A stretch of 64,000 nucleotides of DNA from Acidimicrobiia bacterium (GCA_036271555.1 DATBAK010000010.1:124001-188000); one strand, 5' to 3'. Shown: positions 49,566 to 58,705, numbered from the stretch's first letter. Translations and numbers: made by a program. Notes: generated from the sequence alone by a model not told the origin.

Positions 49566-50330
49566 GTGATCGATCCGGGAACCGCGCTGCGTGTCGACGG
49601 GAAGGTCGCGCTCGTCACCGGCGCGACGAAGGGCATCGGCCGGGCGATCGCGGAGGCACTCGCGACCGCGGGCGCGGCCGTGTGCGTCAACGCGCGCAAG
49701 CCCGACGAGCTCGCGGAGACGGCGACGGCACTCGAGGCCCTCGGCGCGCGCGTGACGACGGCTGCGGGCTCCGCGGGCGACCCCGAGGTGATCGAGCACG
49801 CGGTGCAGCACTGCGTCGGCGCGCTCGGCGGGCTCGACATCCTCGTGAACAACGCCGCGACCAACCCGCAGTTCGGCCCGCTCATCGAGGCCGACATGCG
49901 CGCGGTCGAGAAGGTGTGGTCGACGAACCTCGGCGGTCCGCTGCGATTCGCGCAGGCCGCGTGGACCGCGTGGATGCGCGAGCACGGTGGCGTGATCCTC
50001 AACGTCGTGTCGGTCGGCGGGATCCGGCCGGGACCTTCGATCGGCGCGTACAACGTCTCGAAGGCCGGGCTCGCGCACCTCACCCGCCAGCTCGCGCTCG
50101 AGCTCGCACCGGGCGTGCGCGTGAACGCGGTCGCACCCGCGCTCGTGAAGACCGATATGGCGCGCGCGTTGTGGGAGCCGAACGAGGACGCGATGGCGCG
50201 TCTGCACCCGCTCGGGCGCCTCGGCGTGCCCGACGACATCGCGTCGGCCGCGCTCTTCCTGGTCTCGGACGCGTCGTCGTGGATGACGGGCGAGGTCGTG
50301 GTCGTCGACGGCGGCGCGGCCGTCCGCTGA
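49566..50330 (+). CDS. Short-chain dehydrogenase/reductase
   Basis: 254 residues from a GTG at 49566. Cofactor loop VALVTGATKGIGRAIAEALA, then VCVNARKPDELAETATALEA (Arg/Lys favour NADP), LVNNAATNPQFGPL, LNVVSVGGIRPGPSIGAYNV with catalytic Ser and Tyr-Lys, RVNAVAPALVKTDMARALWE. C-terminus GEVVVVDGGAAVR. It resembles FabG-type enzymes and metabolic SDRs; substrate unknown. A 44-bp palindrome follows 19 bases after the stop. Confidence 0.9.
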   Translation: MIDPGTALRVDGKVALVTGATKGIGRAIAEALATAGAAVCVNARKPDELAETATALEALGARVTTAAGSAGDPEVIEHAVQHCVGALGGLDILVNNAATNPQFGPLIEADMRAVEKVWSTNLGGPLRFAQAAWTAWMREHGGVILNVVSVGGIRPGPSIGAYNVSKAGLAHLTRQLALELAPGVRVNAVAPALVKTDMARALWEPNEDAMARLHPLGRLGVPDDIASAALFLVSDASSWMTGEVVVVDGGAAVR

Positions 50331-50349
50331 ACGGCTCGACCCGGGATCA

Positions 50350-50393
50350 GTGGTACTGCGTTGCCCGGCTATATGCCGGCAACGCAGTACCAC
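50350..50393. repeat. 44-bp palindrome, copy 3 (family 1), between convergent genes
   Basis: Outer arms identical to copies 1 and 2. Inner arms GCCCGGC and GCCGGC pair with one bulged C around TATAT. It lies 19 bases past the SDR stop and 16 bases before the stop of the convergent carbonic anhydrase-like gene. Confidence 0.92.
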
Positions 50394-50409
50394 TGGACCG
50401 ACGGAACGC

Positions 50410-50937
50410 TCAGTCGATGCGGGTCAGGCCGTCGAGGTGGCGCTGGGCGAGCTCGGCGTAGGCCGACGGGTTCGCGTCGACCCAGAACTGCGCGGGCGAA
50501 CCGTCGATCGGACGCTTCACGACCGCGGGTGAACCCGCGGCGAGCACACCCGGGGGGATCTCGGTGTTCGCGGCGACGACCGATCCCGCGGCGACGAGCG
50601 AGCGCGCGCCGATGCGCGCCGCGTCGAGCACGATCGAACCGTTCGCGATGAGGCACTCCTCGCCGAGCACCGCGCCGTGCACGACACAGTTGTGCGCGAC
50701 GGTCGCTCCACGGCCGACGTCGGTCGTCAGCCCCGGCGGGCCGTGCAGCACCGCGCCGTCCTGCACGTTGGCGCCGGCGCGCACGATCACCGGCGCGTAG
50801 TCGGCGCGCAGCACTGCGCCGTACCAGATCGACGCGCCGGCTTCGACGATCACGTCGCCCACGAGCGTCGCGGTCGGCGCGACGAACGCGGTCTCGTCGA
50901 CGCGCGGCGCGAGTCCTTCGAACGCGAACAACGGCAC
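50410..50937 (-). CDS. Gamma carbonic anhydrase-like hexapeptide protein
   Basis: 175 residues from GTG 50937. Left-handed beta-helix hexapeptides are plain: PTATLVGDVIVEAGASIWYG, VLRADYAPVIVRAGANVQDG, VLHGPPGLTTDVGRGATVAH and NCVVHGAVLGEECLIANGSI. The three zinc His of the gamma-CA/YrdA family are in VLHGP (first), VAHNCVVHG (second and third). C-terminal helix QFWVDANPSAYAELAQRHLD. It hydrates CO2 or acts as a scaffold. Divergent or coupled partners: it lies 19 bases from the stop of the MPI-type gene upstream. Confidence 0.85.
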   Translation of the reverse strand: MPLFAFEGLAPRVDETAFVAPTATLVGDVIVEAGASIWYGAVLRADYAPVIVRAGANVQDGAVLHGPPGLTTDVGRGATVAHNCVVHGAVLGEECLIANGSIVLDAARIGARSLVAAGSVVAANTEIPPGVLAAGSPAVVKRPIDGSPAQFWVDANPSAYAELAQRHLDGLTRID

Positions 50938-50956
50938 GGCGACCTCCGGGCTCAGA

Positions 50957-51733
50957 TCACAGGAACGCGCGCGCGACGAGCAGGGCTTCGCGCGCACCGG
51001 CGCCGGTTGCAGTGAGGTTCGGCGCGTCGGACAGGAGCAGGCGCTGAACGAACACGCGGCAGTACTCGCTCGCGGGCCCCGTGATGCGGTCGGGCGCGTC
51101 CTCGGGACCGTGCGTCCACCGGCCACCGCTCGGAAGGTCGAGCTCGACCCGCAGGGGCGTGGCCGGGAACGGTCGTCCCGAGTACGAGAACGCATAGGGG
51201 AGCGCGCGCGTCGCGAGGAACGCGATGTGACGCAGACGATCGGTGTCGACCATCGGCGCGCCGACTGCGGTCCGCACGTCGAGTCCGTGCGCCCAGGTCT
51301 CCATCAGCCGCGCGGTGATGAACGCCGGCCGTCCCATGCCGAGACCCCACGGCACCCGCTGCGCGGAGTCGAGCTCGTTCAGGCGCTCGCACTCACGGGT
51401 CGACGTGCGCTCCCACCACGAGAGGACTTCCTCACCCGTGCGGCGCCGGCCCCGCAGCACGCCCCACAGCGTGATGTCCTTGCCGGACGCGAGCACGGTC
51501 ACGAACTTGTTCAACGAGCGCGGACCGTCGTCCATCGTGTCGATCGCGATCTCGTCCGTGTCGGCGAGATGCGAGATCGAGTCGCGCACGTCCCAGCCGC
51601 GCGCCGCGGTGGGCGTGAGCCACTCGTCGGCGGTGAGCGTCGCGCACGCGGCCTGGAGATCCCACTGCTCGTGCTGCAGATCGGAGACCAGGTCGCGAAG
51701 GGTCGTCGTGTCCTGGTCGCCGGTCGCCGCCAT
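50957..51733 (-). CDS. Maleylpyruvate isomerase-family (DinB-fold) protein
   Basis: 258 residues. N-terminal DinB fold: LVSDLQHEQWDLQAACATLT, ARGWDVRDSISHLADTDEIA with metal His, and RLMETWAHGLDVRTAVGAPM with a second His, matching mycothiol-dependent maleylpyruvate isomerases and the TIGR03084 group. The C-terminal half (LRHIAFLATRALPYAFSYSG and later) is the all-alpha/beta SCP2-like end. It would use mycothiol, in line with MscR in this window. The isomerised substrate is unknown. Confidence 0.85.
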   Translation of the reverse strand: MAATGDQDTTTLRDLVSDLQHEQWDLQAACATLTADEWLTPTAARGWDVRDSISHLADTDEIAIDTMDDGPRSLNKFVTVLASGKDITLWGVLRGRRRTGEEVLSWWERTSTRECERLNELDSAQRVPWGLGMGRPAFITARLMETWAHGLDVRTAVGAPMVDTDRLRHIAFLATRALPYAFSYSGRPFPATPLRVELDLPSGGRWTHGPEDAPDRITGPASEYCRVFVQRLLLSDAPNLTATGAGAREALLVARAFL

Positions 51734-51736
51734 GCG

Positions 51737-52522
51737 TCAGCGCTTCCGTGTCCGCCCGAGCGAGATCGGTACCTCGGCCGGATGCCGGATCGGGGGCAGC
51801 GTCATCGCGACGCGTGCGTCGAGGTACGTGCGCAGCTCCTCGTACACCTCGTCGCCCATCATCTCGCGCAGCTCGGCCTCCATCGACTGGTAGACCCGCT
51901 GCGTGCCGGTGAACGCCTCGGGCGCCTCGGTGCACCACCACGCGAACTCTTCGCCGCCCTCGCCCCAGCCGTCGCGCGCGAACTCGCTCAGGACGACGGT
52001 GGTGCTGCCGTCCTCCTGCTCCTCTTCCTCCGCATGGAGCGGGAGCTGCCAACAGACGGTCGGCTTCGTCTTCACGAAGTGGATGCCGCGGTTCAGCGCG
52101 TGCAGGTGCAGCGCGCAACCCGCGCCGGCGGGGAAGTCGGGACGGTTGAGGAACACGCACGCGTGGTCGACGAGACGCGTGCGCCACTCCTGCTTGCCGA
52201 CCTTCGACCAGACGCTCCGCTCGCGCCCCTTCTTGCGGTATTGCCACTCGTCGGCACCCAGCCGGCGGGCCATGCGCTCGACGTGATCACGGTCCTTCTT
52301 GTCGGCCGCGTGGGCGCCGTAGGAGCAGCAGCCCTGCACCAGCTCGGGCGCGGGCTCGGTGAGCACACCTTGGCAGCCCCGACCGAAGATGCACTCCCAC
52401 GACGACGTGAGGAACGTGATGTCGCACTGCCAACGCTTGCGTTCCTTGCCGCGGGCCGGGATCGTCACCCACTCGCGATTCGGTGGAGTCAAGAAGGGCG
52501 TCCTTTGCCGTTTGCGAGCCAA
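51737..52522 (-). CDS. Conserved cysteine-rich hypothetical protein
   Basis: 261 residues from a TTG at 52522; GTG 52468 (res 19) is an alternative. Not recognised by name. A Cys cluster WQCDITFLTSSWECIFGRGC, then LVQGCCSYGAHAADKKDRDH, CVFLNRPDFPAGAGCALHLH and PTVCWQLPLHAEEEEQEDGS suggest a metal or Fe-S site with up to eight Cys. EEFAWWCTEAPEAFTG follows. Cytoplasmic, no membrane segment. It has the look of Fe-S-linked YkgJ/DUF3109-type proteins, but the match is only by eye. Its stop lies 4 bases from the MPI gene start. Confidence 0.7.
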   Translation of the reverse strand: MARKRQRTPFLTPPNREWVTIPARGKERKRWQCDITFLTSSWECIFGRGCQGVLTEPAPELVQGCCSYGAHAADKKDRDHVERMARRLGADEWQYRKKGRERSVWSKVGKQEWRTRLVDHACVFLNRPDFPAGAGCALHLHALNRGIHFVKTKPTVCWQLPLHAEEEEQEDGSTTVVLSEFARDGWGEGGEEFAWWCTEAPEAFTGTQRVYQSMEAELREMMGDEVYEELRTYLDARVAMTLPPIRHPAEVPISLGRTRKR

Positions 52523-52662
52523 CAGACCGAAGTTAGTGCGGTGCGGCGCCGCAGTGATGCCTCGGTAGGCTCGACTTCATCGACTCTTCGCACGCGCTTC
52601 TCGACGATCTCCACGCCGGGCTCGGACCCGACCGGGCCAGCATCGAGCCGCTCGAGCTCACG

Positions 52663-54006
52663 TTGTACGCCCGCGACGCCGGGGTCGCCGAGGGCAGTGC
52701 GGTCGCCGTGTGCTTCCCACGCGCCGCGCACGAGGTCGCGGCGGCGGTGCGGATCGCACGCAAGCACGGGCGGCCCTTCGTCGCGCGCGGGAGCGGCACC
52801 GGGCTCGCGGGTGGCGCGACTCCGGTCGACGATCCGCTCGTCATCGTCACGACCCGGCTGAACCGCGTGCTCGAGGTCGACGCGCACGAGCGCGTCGCGT
52901 GGGTCGAGCCCGGCGTCCTCAACCTCGACCTCTCCCGAGCGGTCGCGCATCTCGGCCTCCATTACGCACCGGACCCGTCGTCCCAGCAGGCCTGCACGAT
53001 CGGCGGCAACGTCGCGACGAACGCCGGCGGCCCGCACTGCCTCGCGTACGGCGTCACCGCGAGCCACGTGCTCGCGGTGGAGACGGTGCTGCCCGACGGA
53101 CGGGTCACGATGCTCGGCGGCCTGGAGCCCGACCAGCCCGGCTTCGACCTCCGCGGCTGCTTCGTCGGGTCGGAAGGCACCATGGGCATCGCGACGCGCA
53201 TCGCGGTGCGGCTGACGCCGAACCCACCGACGATCGCGACGTTGCTGCTCGACTTCACGTCGATCGACGCCGCCGCGGCCACGGTCACCGGCACGATCGC
53301 GCGCGGCATCGTTCCTGCCGCGCTCGAGATGATGGACGGCCAGATCACGCGCGCGGTCGAGGACTTCGTGGGCGCGGGCTACCCGCGCGACGCGGAAGCC
53401 GTGCTGCTCGTCGAGCTCGACGGGCTACCGCACGGCGTCGCCGCGCAGGCCGACGCGATTCGCCGCATCGGCGCGGAGCACGGTGCGCGCACGGTGCGCG
53501 TGGCGAAGGACGAGGCAGAGCGCGCGTTGTTGTGGAAGGGCCGCAAGTCGGCGTTCGGCGCGATCGCGCGCATCGCACCCGACTACTACCTGCACGACGC
53601 GGTCGTCCCGCGCACTCGGCTCGTCGACGTGTTGCGGCGCGTCTACGAGATCGCCGGCGAGCGTGAGCTGACGATGATGAACGTCTTCCACGCGGGCGAC
53701 GGCAACCTCCATCCGCTCATCGCGTTCGACCGTCGCCAACCCGGCGTGTGGGAGCGCGTGCACGCGGCCGGTACCGAGATCCTCGAGACGTGCATCGACG
53801 CGGGCGGCGTGCTGTCCGGCGAGCACGGCGTGGGCCTCGAGAAGCGCGACCTCATGCCGCTCATGTTCACTCCCGACGACCTCTGCGCGCAGGAATGGAT
53901 GCGCGACGCGTTCGACCCGGACGGCGCGGCGAACCCGGGCAAGGTGTTGCCGCGCGGCAGCCGCTGCGGCGAGATCGGCAAGATCCCCGAAGGCGCATGG
54001 GTGTGA
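52663..54006 (+). CDS. glcD: GlcD-type FAD-binding oxidase subunit
   Basis: 447 residues if TTG 52663 is used. FAD-binding PCMH fold: FVARGSGTGLAGGATPVDDP, GVLNLDLSRAVAHLGLHYAP, CTIGGNVATNAGGPHCLAYG and GCFVGSEGTMGIATRIAVRL; the C-terminal FAD-linked oxidase half has VFHAGDGNLHPLIAFD and GGVLSGEHGVGLEKRDLM. It oxidises glycolate or D-lactate, passing electrons to GlcE/GlcF. Upstream in frame (from ~52579) the protein matches the family (LLDDLHAGLGPDRASIEPLE) but has no ATG, GTG or TTG, so a rare start (ATC 52579) or lost start is implied. Confidence 0.87.
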   Translation: MYARDAGVAEGSAVAVCFPRAAHEVAAAVRIARKHGRPFVARGSGTGLAGGATPVDDPLVIVTTRLNRVLEVDAHERVAWVEPGVLNLDLSRAVAHLGLHYAPDPSSQQACTIGGNVATNAGGPHCLAYGVTASHVLAVETVLPDGRVTMLGGLEPDQPGFDLRGCFVGSEGTMGIATRIAVRLTPNPPTIATLLLDFTSIDAAAATVTGTIARGIVPAALEMMDGQITRAVEDFVGAGYPRDAEAVLLVELDGLPHGVAAQADAIRRIGAEHGARTVRVAKDEAERALLWKGRKSAFGAIARIAPDYYLHDAVVPRTRLVDVLRRVYEIAGERELTMMNVFHAGDGNLHPLIAFDRRQPGVWERVHAAGTEILETCIDAGGVLSGEHGVGLEKRDLMPLMFTPDDLCAQEWMRDAFDPDGAANPGKVLPRGSRCGEIGKIPEGAWV

Positions 54007-54088
54007 GCGGCCCGGCGCAGACCGCGGGCGCGGTCTGCCGCGCGACAACGCGACGCCGTCGGGATCGAGCGCCGAAGGTCGGAGCCGC

Positions 54089-55093
54089 ATGAGCGCGGTC
54101 GCGATGGTCGACGATCTCGCGGCTTCGATCGCCGCGGCCGACGCGGTGGTGGCGGTCGGCGCGGGAACGCATCGCGAAGTCGGCGGACCGGTGCCGTCGG
54201 GGCTGGAAGTGCGAGCGCCGGCGGGCGTGGTGGCGTACGACCCCGCCGAGCTGATGATCACCGTGCACGCGGGCACCGCGATCGCCGAGCTCGAGCACGT
54301 GCTCGCGCCGGCCGGACAGATGTGCGCCCTCGACCCGCGTGACTCGGCGGCGACCGTCGGCGGCGTGCTGGCCTCGGGGCTCTCCGGCCCGCGCCGCCTG
54401 CGCTACGGACCCCTGCGGGACGCGGTCCTCGAAGTACGGCTGATCACCGCCGATGGCCGGCGCGTGCGCGGCGGTGCACCGGTCGTGAAGAACGTCACGG
54501 GCTTCGACCTGCCCCGACTCCTCGTCGGCTCGCTCGGCACGCTCGCCGTGATCGTGCAGGCGACGCTTCGGTGCCGGCCCCGCCCGGCCGCGTCGGCGTG
54601 GACGACGACGGACGAGCCGCCCGACTCGGTGCGGGCCCGCGTGCACGCGCCGTCGATGCTGCTCTGGGACGGCTCGCACACGCACGCGCTGCTCGAAGGC
54701 GACCTGCACGACGTGCAGGCACAGCTCGGCGCGATCGACGGGCGCGCCTCCGAGGGCCCGCCCGATCTTCCCGACGGCGTGCATCGCGGCCGCATCTCCG
54801 TGCGGCCGAATGCGATCGTCGACCTCGGTCGCGCGCTCGCCACGATCGCACGCTGCCGGTGGCTCGCCGAAGGCGGCGTCGGCACCGTGCACGTCGCGAC
54901 CGACACCGTCGAGGCCCTCACCGCCGCGCGCGCGGCGGCCCACGCGGCCGGCGGCTGGCTGTTGCGTGAGGCCGGAGGCGGCGCGGGCTTCGACGGCTTC
55001 GGCCGTGAGCTGCCCGACCTCGACGTCGCGCGCCGGCTCAAGCGCGCCTTCGACCCGACCGGCAAGCTCTCGCCCGGCCGGCTCCCGCTGTGA
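54089..55093 (+). CDS. glcE: GlcE-type FAD-binding subunit
   Basis: 334 residues from ATG. PCMH FAD domain: VVAVGAGTHREVGGPVPSGL, LMITVHAGTAIAELEHVLAP, ATVGGVLASGLSGPRRLRYG and VKNVTGFDLPRLLVGSLGTL, with the Phe-Asp-Leu loop of GlcE. The C-terminus (LKRAFDPTGKLSPGRLPL) is the typical GlcE/GlcD end. It lies between glcD and glcF, with 82 and 94 bases of gap, on one strand. It is shorter than GlcD and lacks the large C-terminal cap, as expected for GlcE. Confidence 0.88.
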   Translation: MSAVAMVDDLAASIAAADAVVAVGAGTHREVGGPVPSGLEVRAPAGVVAYDPAELMITVHAGTAIAELEHVLAPAGQMCALDPRDSAATVGGVLASGLSGPRRLRYGPLRDAVLEVRLITADGRRVRGGAPVVKNVTGFDLPRLLVGSLGTLAVIVQATLRCRPRPAASAWTTTDEPPDSVRARVHAPSMLLWDGSHTHALLEGDLHDVQAQLGAIDGRASEGPPDLPDGVHRGRISVRPNAIVDLGRALATIARCRWLAEGGVGTVHVATDTVEALTAARAAAHAAGGWLLREAGGGAGFDGFGRELPDLDVARRLKRAFDPTGKLSPGRLPL

Positions 55094-55187
55094 GCGAGCG
55101 GACGAGCGCGCCCGGCGGGACGGCATGCGATGGGACCGCGAGCGGGGTCCGAGCGGCCCGGCGCGGCAGGCGCCAGGAACGGGCGAC

Positions 55188-56402
55188 GTGAGCGGGCCGC
55201 TACACCTCGACGAGGACGAGCTCGTCGCGTGCGTCGCCTGCGGGCTGTGCCTCCCGCACTGCCCGACGTATCGCGTCACCGGGCTCGAAGCCGCGTCGCC
55301 GCGCGGGCGCATCGCCGCGATGCGTGCGGTCGACCTCCACGGGGCGCCGATCGACGACACGTTCCGCCGCGTCATCGACGAGTGCGTGCAGTGCCGCGGC
55401 TGCGAAGCCGCCTGCCCGTCGTCGGTGCCGTTCGGACACCTCATGGAGGACACGCGCGCCGCGCTGCACACGCTCGACGCGACGACGCCACCGCGCGATC
55501 GCTCGGCGCTCCGCCGCGCGGGCGAGTGGATCGCGTTCCGGGTCGTGCTCGCGCGGCATCGGGTGCTGCTCACGCTCACGTGGCTGATCTGGCTCGCGCA
55601 ACGCCTCCACCTCGCGCCGAAGCGGCTCGGTGTACCAGTGATCGACGCGCGCGAGTTGCGAGAACCGCTCGACCTCCCCGCGGGCGGTCGACCCGACGCG
55701 TGGCTGTTCACCGGGTGCGTCATGGACGCGTGGCAGCGCGACGTCCACCGCGCCACGGCGCGCGTGCTCGCGCGCTGCGGACTCTCGTGCACGCGTCCGG
55801 GTCCGGGCGGCGACTGCTGCGGTGCACTGCACGTGCACGCGGGCCGGGTCGACGAGGCCCGCCGCCTCGCGCGGCGCGTCATCGGGTCGATGCCCGGCGA
55901 CGCGCCGATCGTCGTCGACAGTGCGGGCTGCGGCGCGGCGATGAAGGACTACGGCCGGCTGCTGGGCACAGCCGACGCCGACGCGTTCTCGGCGCGCGTG
56001 CGCGACTTCGCCGAAGCCGTCGCCGAGCACCCGCCGCTGCCGGTCGCGTCGACGGGCACGCGCGTGATCGTGCAAGACCCGTGTCACCTGCGGCACGTGC
56101 AGCACGCGCACCTCCCGGTGCGGACGATCCTGGGTGACGCCTACGACCTCGTCGACACCGACGACGACGGCCTCTGCTGCGGCGCGGGTGGCGCGTACGC
56201 GCTCTGGCAGCCCGACCTCGCCCTCGCGATCCGCGAGCGCAAGGTCGAAGCGCTGGCGCGCGCGGGTCTCGACCGACCGGACACGGTCGTCGCGTCGGCG
56301 AACCCGGGTTGCCTCATGCATCTGCGCGGCGCGGGCGTGCGCGTCGAGCACCCGGCGGTCCTGCTCGACCGCGCACTCACGGAGGATGCACGCGATGGGT
56401 GA
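55188..56402 (+). CDS. glcF: GlcF-type iron-sulfur subunit
   Basis: 404 residues from a GTG at 55188 with AGGAA upstream (an ATG at 55128 would add 20 residues). Two 4Fe-4S ferredoxin motifs: CVACGLCLPHCPTYR (~15) and CVQCRGCEAACPSSVPFGH (~69). Two CCG domains follow: FTGCVMDAW with GGDCCGALHVH, and DPCHLRHVQHAHLPVRTIL with GLCCGAGGAYAL. It completes the three-part glycolate/lactate oxidase that feeds electrons to the quinone pool. The next small ORF overlaps its end by eight bases. Confidence 0.9.
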   Translation: MSGPLHLDEDELVACVACGLCLPHCPTYRVTGLEAASPRGRIAAMRAVDLHGAPIDDTFRRVIDECVQCRGCEAACPSSVPFGHLMEDTRAALHTLDATTPPRDRSALRRAGEWIAFRVVLARHRVLLTLTWLIWLAQRLHLAPKRLGVPVIDARELREPLDLPAGGRPDAWLFTGCVMDAWQRDVHRATARVLARCGLSCTRPGPGGDCCGALHVHAGRVDEARRLARRVIGSMPGDAPIVVDSAGCGAAMKDYGRLLGTADADAFSARVRDFAEAVAEHPPLPVASTGTRVIVQDPCHLRHVQHAHLPVRTILGDAYDLVDTDDDGLCCGAGGAYALWQPDLALAIRERKVEALARAGLDRPDTVVASANPGCLMHLRGAGVRVEHPAVLLDRALTEDARDG

Positions 56403-56607
56403 CTTCGACGACCTCGTCGAGCGGCTGGCCGCGATCGAGGAAGACCTGCGCGACCGCGCCTACGACCGGCTGCGGGATGCCGCCGGTACGAGCGACGAGG
56501 ACGCGCAGGACACGGCGAAGGCCGCGGAGAAGAAGCTGCTGCAAGCCCGCCGCGCCATCGCCCGCGCCATCGGTGCGCTGAGCGACGCGCCGTCGGACGA
56601 CGACTGA
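56395..56607 (+). CDS. Small charged coiled-coil protein
   Basis: 70 residues from ATG 56395, overlapping the glcF stop. The product is highly charged and helical (MGDFDDLVERLAAIEEDLRD, AEKKLLQARRAIARAIGALS) with a Ser/Asp-rich end. Heptads of Leu/Ala/Ile suggest a short coiled coil. Function is unknown; coupling to glcF suggests a regulator or assembly helper, but such ORFs also occur as stand-alone conserved proteins in actinobacteria. Confidence 0.65.
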   Translation: MGDFDDLVERLAAIEEDLRDRAYDRLRDAAGTSDEDAQDTAKAAEKKLLQARRAIARAIGALSDAPSDDD

Positions 56608-56631
56608 TCGCGGCACCGGCACCACATCAGC

Positions 56632-57684
56632 TCAAACCGCGGGCGGTCCGTGCTTGCCGTTCAAGAGGTCGATGAGGCCGCGCAGGCGCGCGTAGCTGTG
56701 CCGGTCGAAGCGGAAGCGGATGCGCGGCAGCTCGGGATGGTCGTGCTCCGCGACCTCGATGCGCGTCGCCTCGATGCGCTCGATCTTGCCCCGAACGACG
56801 ATGTCGGAGAACTCCACGTTCAGCGTCTGCATCAGGTCGTCGTCGGGCTCGTGTTGGAGCCGCAGCACGAGCTCACCGTCGACGTACCGCTGCGAGTGGT
56901 AGTTCGTGTAGAAGCTCGTGAGCTCTTCGAGCGCGACGTTCGTGTCGTCGGTGATGCGGAACAGGGTGGTGTCGCCGGGCGAGATGTACGAACGCTCGAA
57001 CAGCTCGGCGGTGATGAACTCGAGCCAGCGATGCCAGTACGTGCCGCCGGGCACGTCGAGCAGCACGATCGGGTTGATCTGCGCCTTGCCCGTCTGCACC
57101 AGCGTGAGGAGCTCGAACGCCTCGTCGAGGGTGCCGAAGCCGCCGGGCAGCAACACGAACCCGTCGGCCTCCTTCACGAACGTGAGCTTGCGCGTGAAGA
57201 AGTAGCGGAAGTTGATGAGCTTCGGGTCGTCGGCGAGGAACTGTGTGGTCGCCGCTTCGAAGGGCAGCTGGATGCCGACGCCGAACGAGTTCTCGACTCC
57301 CGCGCCCTCGATGCCGGCCTCCATGATCCCCGGACCCGCGCCGGTGATCACCATCCACTCGACCTTCGACAGCGCGCGTGCCAGGCTCACCGTCTGCGTG
57401 TAGAGCGGGTCGACGGTCTGCGTGCGCGCGGAGCCGAAGATCGCAGCCTTGCGCGCCCAGCGGTACGGCGCGAACACGGAGAACGCGTAGCGCATCTCCT
57501 TCAGCGCCGCGTTCGCGATCTTGAGGTCGCCGCGGTCGGCGCTGTCGCGCGCGAGCCGCGCCGCCGACACGATCATCTCGTAGATGAGGTCGGCGTCCTT
57601 CGTCACGCCGATGCGGTCGACGAGCTCGCCGATCGCCGTGTCGAGCTGCGCGTCGCCGGTGCGATAGCGGGGGAGCCGCTGCAT
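56632..57684 (-). CDS. LOG-family (TIGR00730) nucleotide phosphoribohydrolase-like protein
   Basis: 350 residues. The Rossmann LOG core: AAIFGSARTQTVDPLYTQTV, WMVITGAGPGIMEAGIEGAG (PGIMEA) and FVLLPGGFGTLDEAFELLTL (GGFGTxxE), matching the cytokinin riboside-monophosphate phosphoribohydrolase family. An extra C-terminal ~100 residues (ELVLRLQHEPDDDLMQTLNV and following) extends the domain, as in longer actinobacterial members. It probably removes ribose-phosphate from a nucleotide. It lies eight bases from the start of... the PfkB kinase stop upstream, same strand. Confidence 0.88.
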   Translation of the reverse strand: MQRLPRYRTGDAQLDTAIGELVDRIGVTKDADLIYEMIVSAARLARDSADRGDLKIANAALKEMRYAFSVFAPYRWARKAAIFGSARTQTVDPLYTQTVSLARALSKVEWMVITGAGPGIMEAGIEGAGVENSFGVGIQLPFEAATTQFLADDPKLINFRYFFTRKLTFVKEADGFVLLPGGFGTLDEAFELLTLVQTGKAQINPIVLLDVPGGTYWHRWLEFITAELFERSYISPGDTTLFRITDDTNVALEELTSFYTNYHSQRYVDGELVLRLQHEPDDDLMQTLNVEFSDIVVRGKIERIEATRIEVAEHDHPELPRIRFRFDRHSYARLRGLIDLLNGKHGPPAV

Positions 57685-57691
57685 CAGCGCG

Positions 57692-58705
57692 CTAGCTCAC
57701 GTCGCCGGCGAGCGCGTGCAGCGATGTCGCCGGGCGCGCGCCCAGGTGCGAGATCACCTCGGCCGCGGCGATCGATCCCAGCTCACCGCACGTCGGGATC
57801 GGCCGGCCGCGCGTGTATCCGCTCAGGAACCCGGCGGCGTAGAGGTCGCCCGCGCCGGTGGTGTCGACGACGTTCGCGGCGGCGGCCGCGACCGCGTGCC
57901 GCTCGCCGTTGCCGAGGACGACCGATCCGGCGGCGCCACACGTGATCGCCGCGATCGAGCACTGCGCACCCACGATCTCGAGCGCGCGGTCGAGGTCGTC
58001 GACCTCGTAGAGCGAGCAGATCTCGGGCTCGTTCGCGAAGAGGATGTCGACGTGACCGGCGACGAGCTCGCGGAATGCGTCGCGGTGACGCTCCACGCAG
58101 AACGGATCCGACAGCGACAGCGCGACCTCGCGGCCGGCCTGATGCGCGACGTCGGCCGCGTGCAGGAACGCGAGCTTCGCCGACGGCTCGTCCCAGAGGT
58201 AGCCCTCGAGGTACAGGATCTGCGAGGCCGCGACGATCGAGTCGTCGACGACACCGGGGTCGAGGCTGGCGCCCGCACCGAGGAACGTGCACATCGTGCG
58301 CTGCGCGTCGGGCATGACGATGACGAGACAGCGACCCGTCCGCTCGGAGTCGTCGGGTGCGACCGTCGCCGCGAAGTGCACGCCCGCGGTCATGAGATCG
58401 TGCCGGTAGACCTCGCCGAACGCGTCGTCGGCGACGCGGCCGATGAACGCGGCGCGTCCACCGAACGACACGACACCGACGGTCGTGTTCGCAGCCGATC
58501 CGCCCGAGACCTCCACACCCGGTCCCATCGCCTCGTAGATCTCCTCGGCGCGCGCCGCGTCGACGAGGTTCATCGCGCCGAGCTCGAGCCCGAGCTTGTC
58601 GACGAGCTCGAACGACTCGTGCGACAGCACGTCGACGATCGCGTTGCCGATCGCGCAGACGTCGAAGATCGCGTCGTTCGTCGGCTCGTTTCCCGCCGCA
58701 CTCAT
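57692..58705 (-). CDS. PfkB-family sugar/nucleoside kinase (adenosine kinase-like)
   Basis: 337 residues. CAIGNAIVDVLSHESFELVD and VSGGSAANTTVGVVSFGGRA are the substrate-binding N-terminal lobe; the anion hole/catalytic Asp is in VVDTTGAGDLYAAGFLSGYT (DTTGAGD). GAMNLVDAARAEEIYEAMGP matches the adenosine/ribokinase group that includes AdoK-like proteins. It lies seven bases upstream of the LOG gene, so nucleoside or nucleotide salvage in one operon is plausible. FbiC follows upstream with 85 bases between. Confidence 0.88.
   Translation of the reverse strand: MSAAGNEPTNDAIFDVCAIGNAIVDVLSHESFELVDKLGLELGAMNLVDAARAEEIYEAMGPGVEVSGGSAANTTVGVVSFGGRAAFIGRVADDAFGEVYRHDLMTAGVHFAATVAPDDSERTGRCLVIVMPDAQRTMCTFLGAGASLDPGVVDDSIVAASQILYLEGYLWDEPSAKLAFLHAADVAHQAGREVALSLSDPFCVERHRDAFRELVAGHVDILFANEPEICSLYEVDDLDRALEIVGAQCSIAAITCGAAGSVVLGNGERHAVAAAAANVVDTTGAGDLYAAGFLSGYTRGRPIPTCGELGSIAAAEVISHLGARPATSLHALAGDVS

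Noticed and set aside
52523-52578. A separate short gene between the cysteine-rich protein and glcD
   Set aside because: Only 56 bases, no ribosome site, and a TGA in the glcD frame; more simply the glcD start region.
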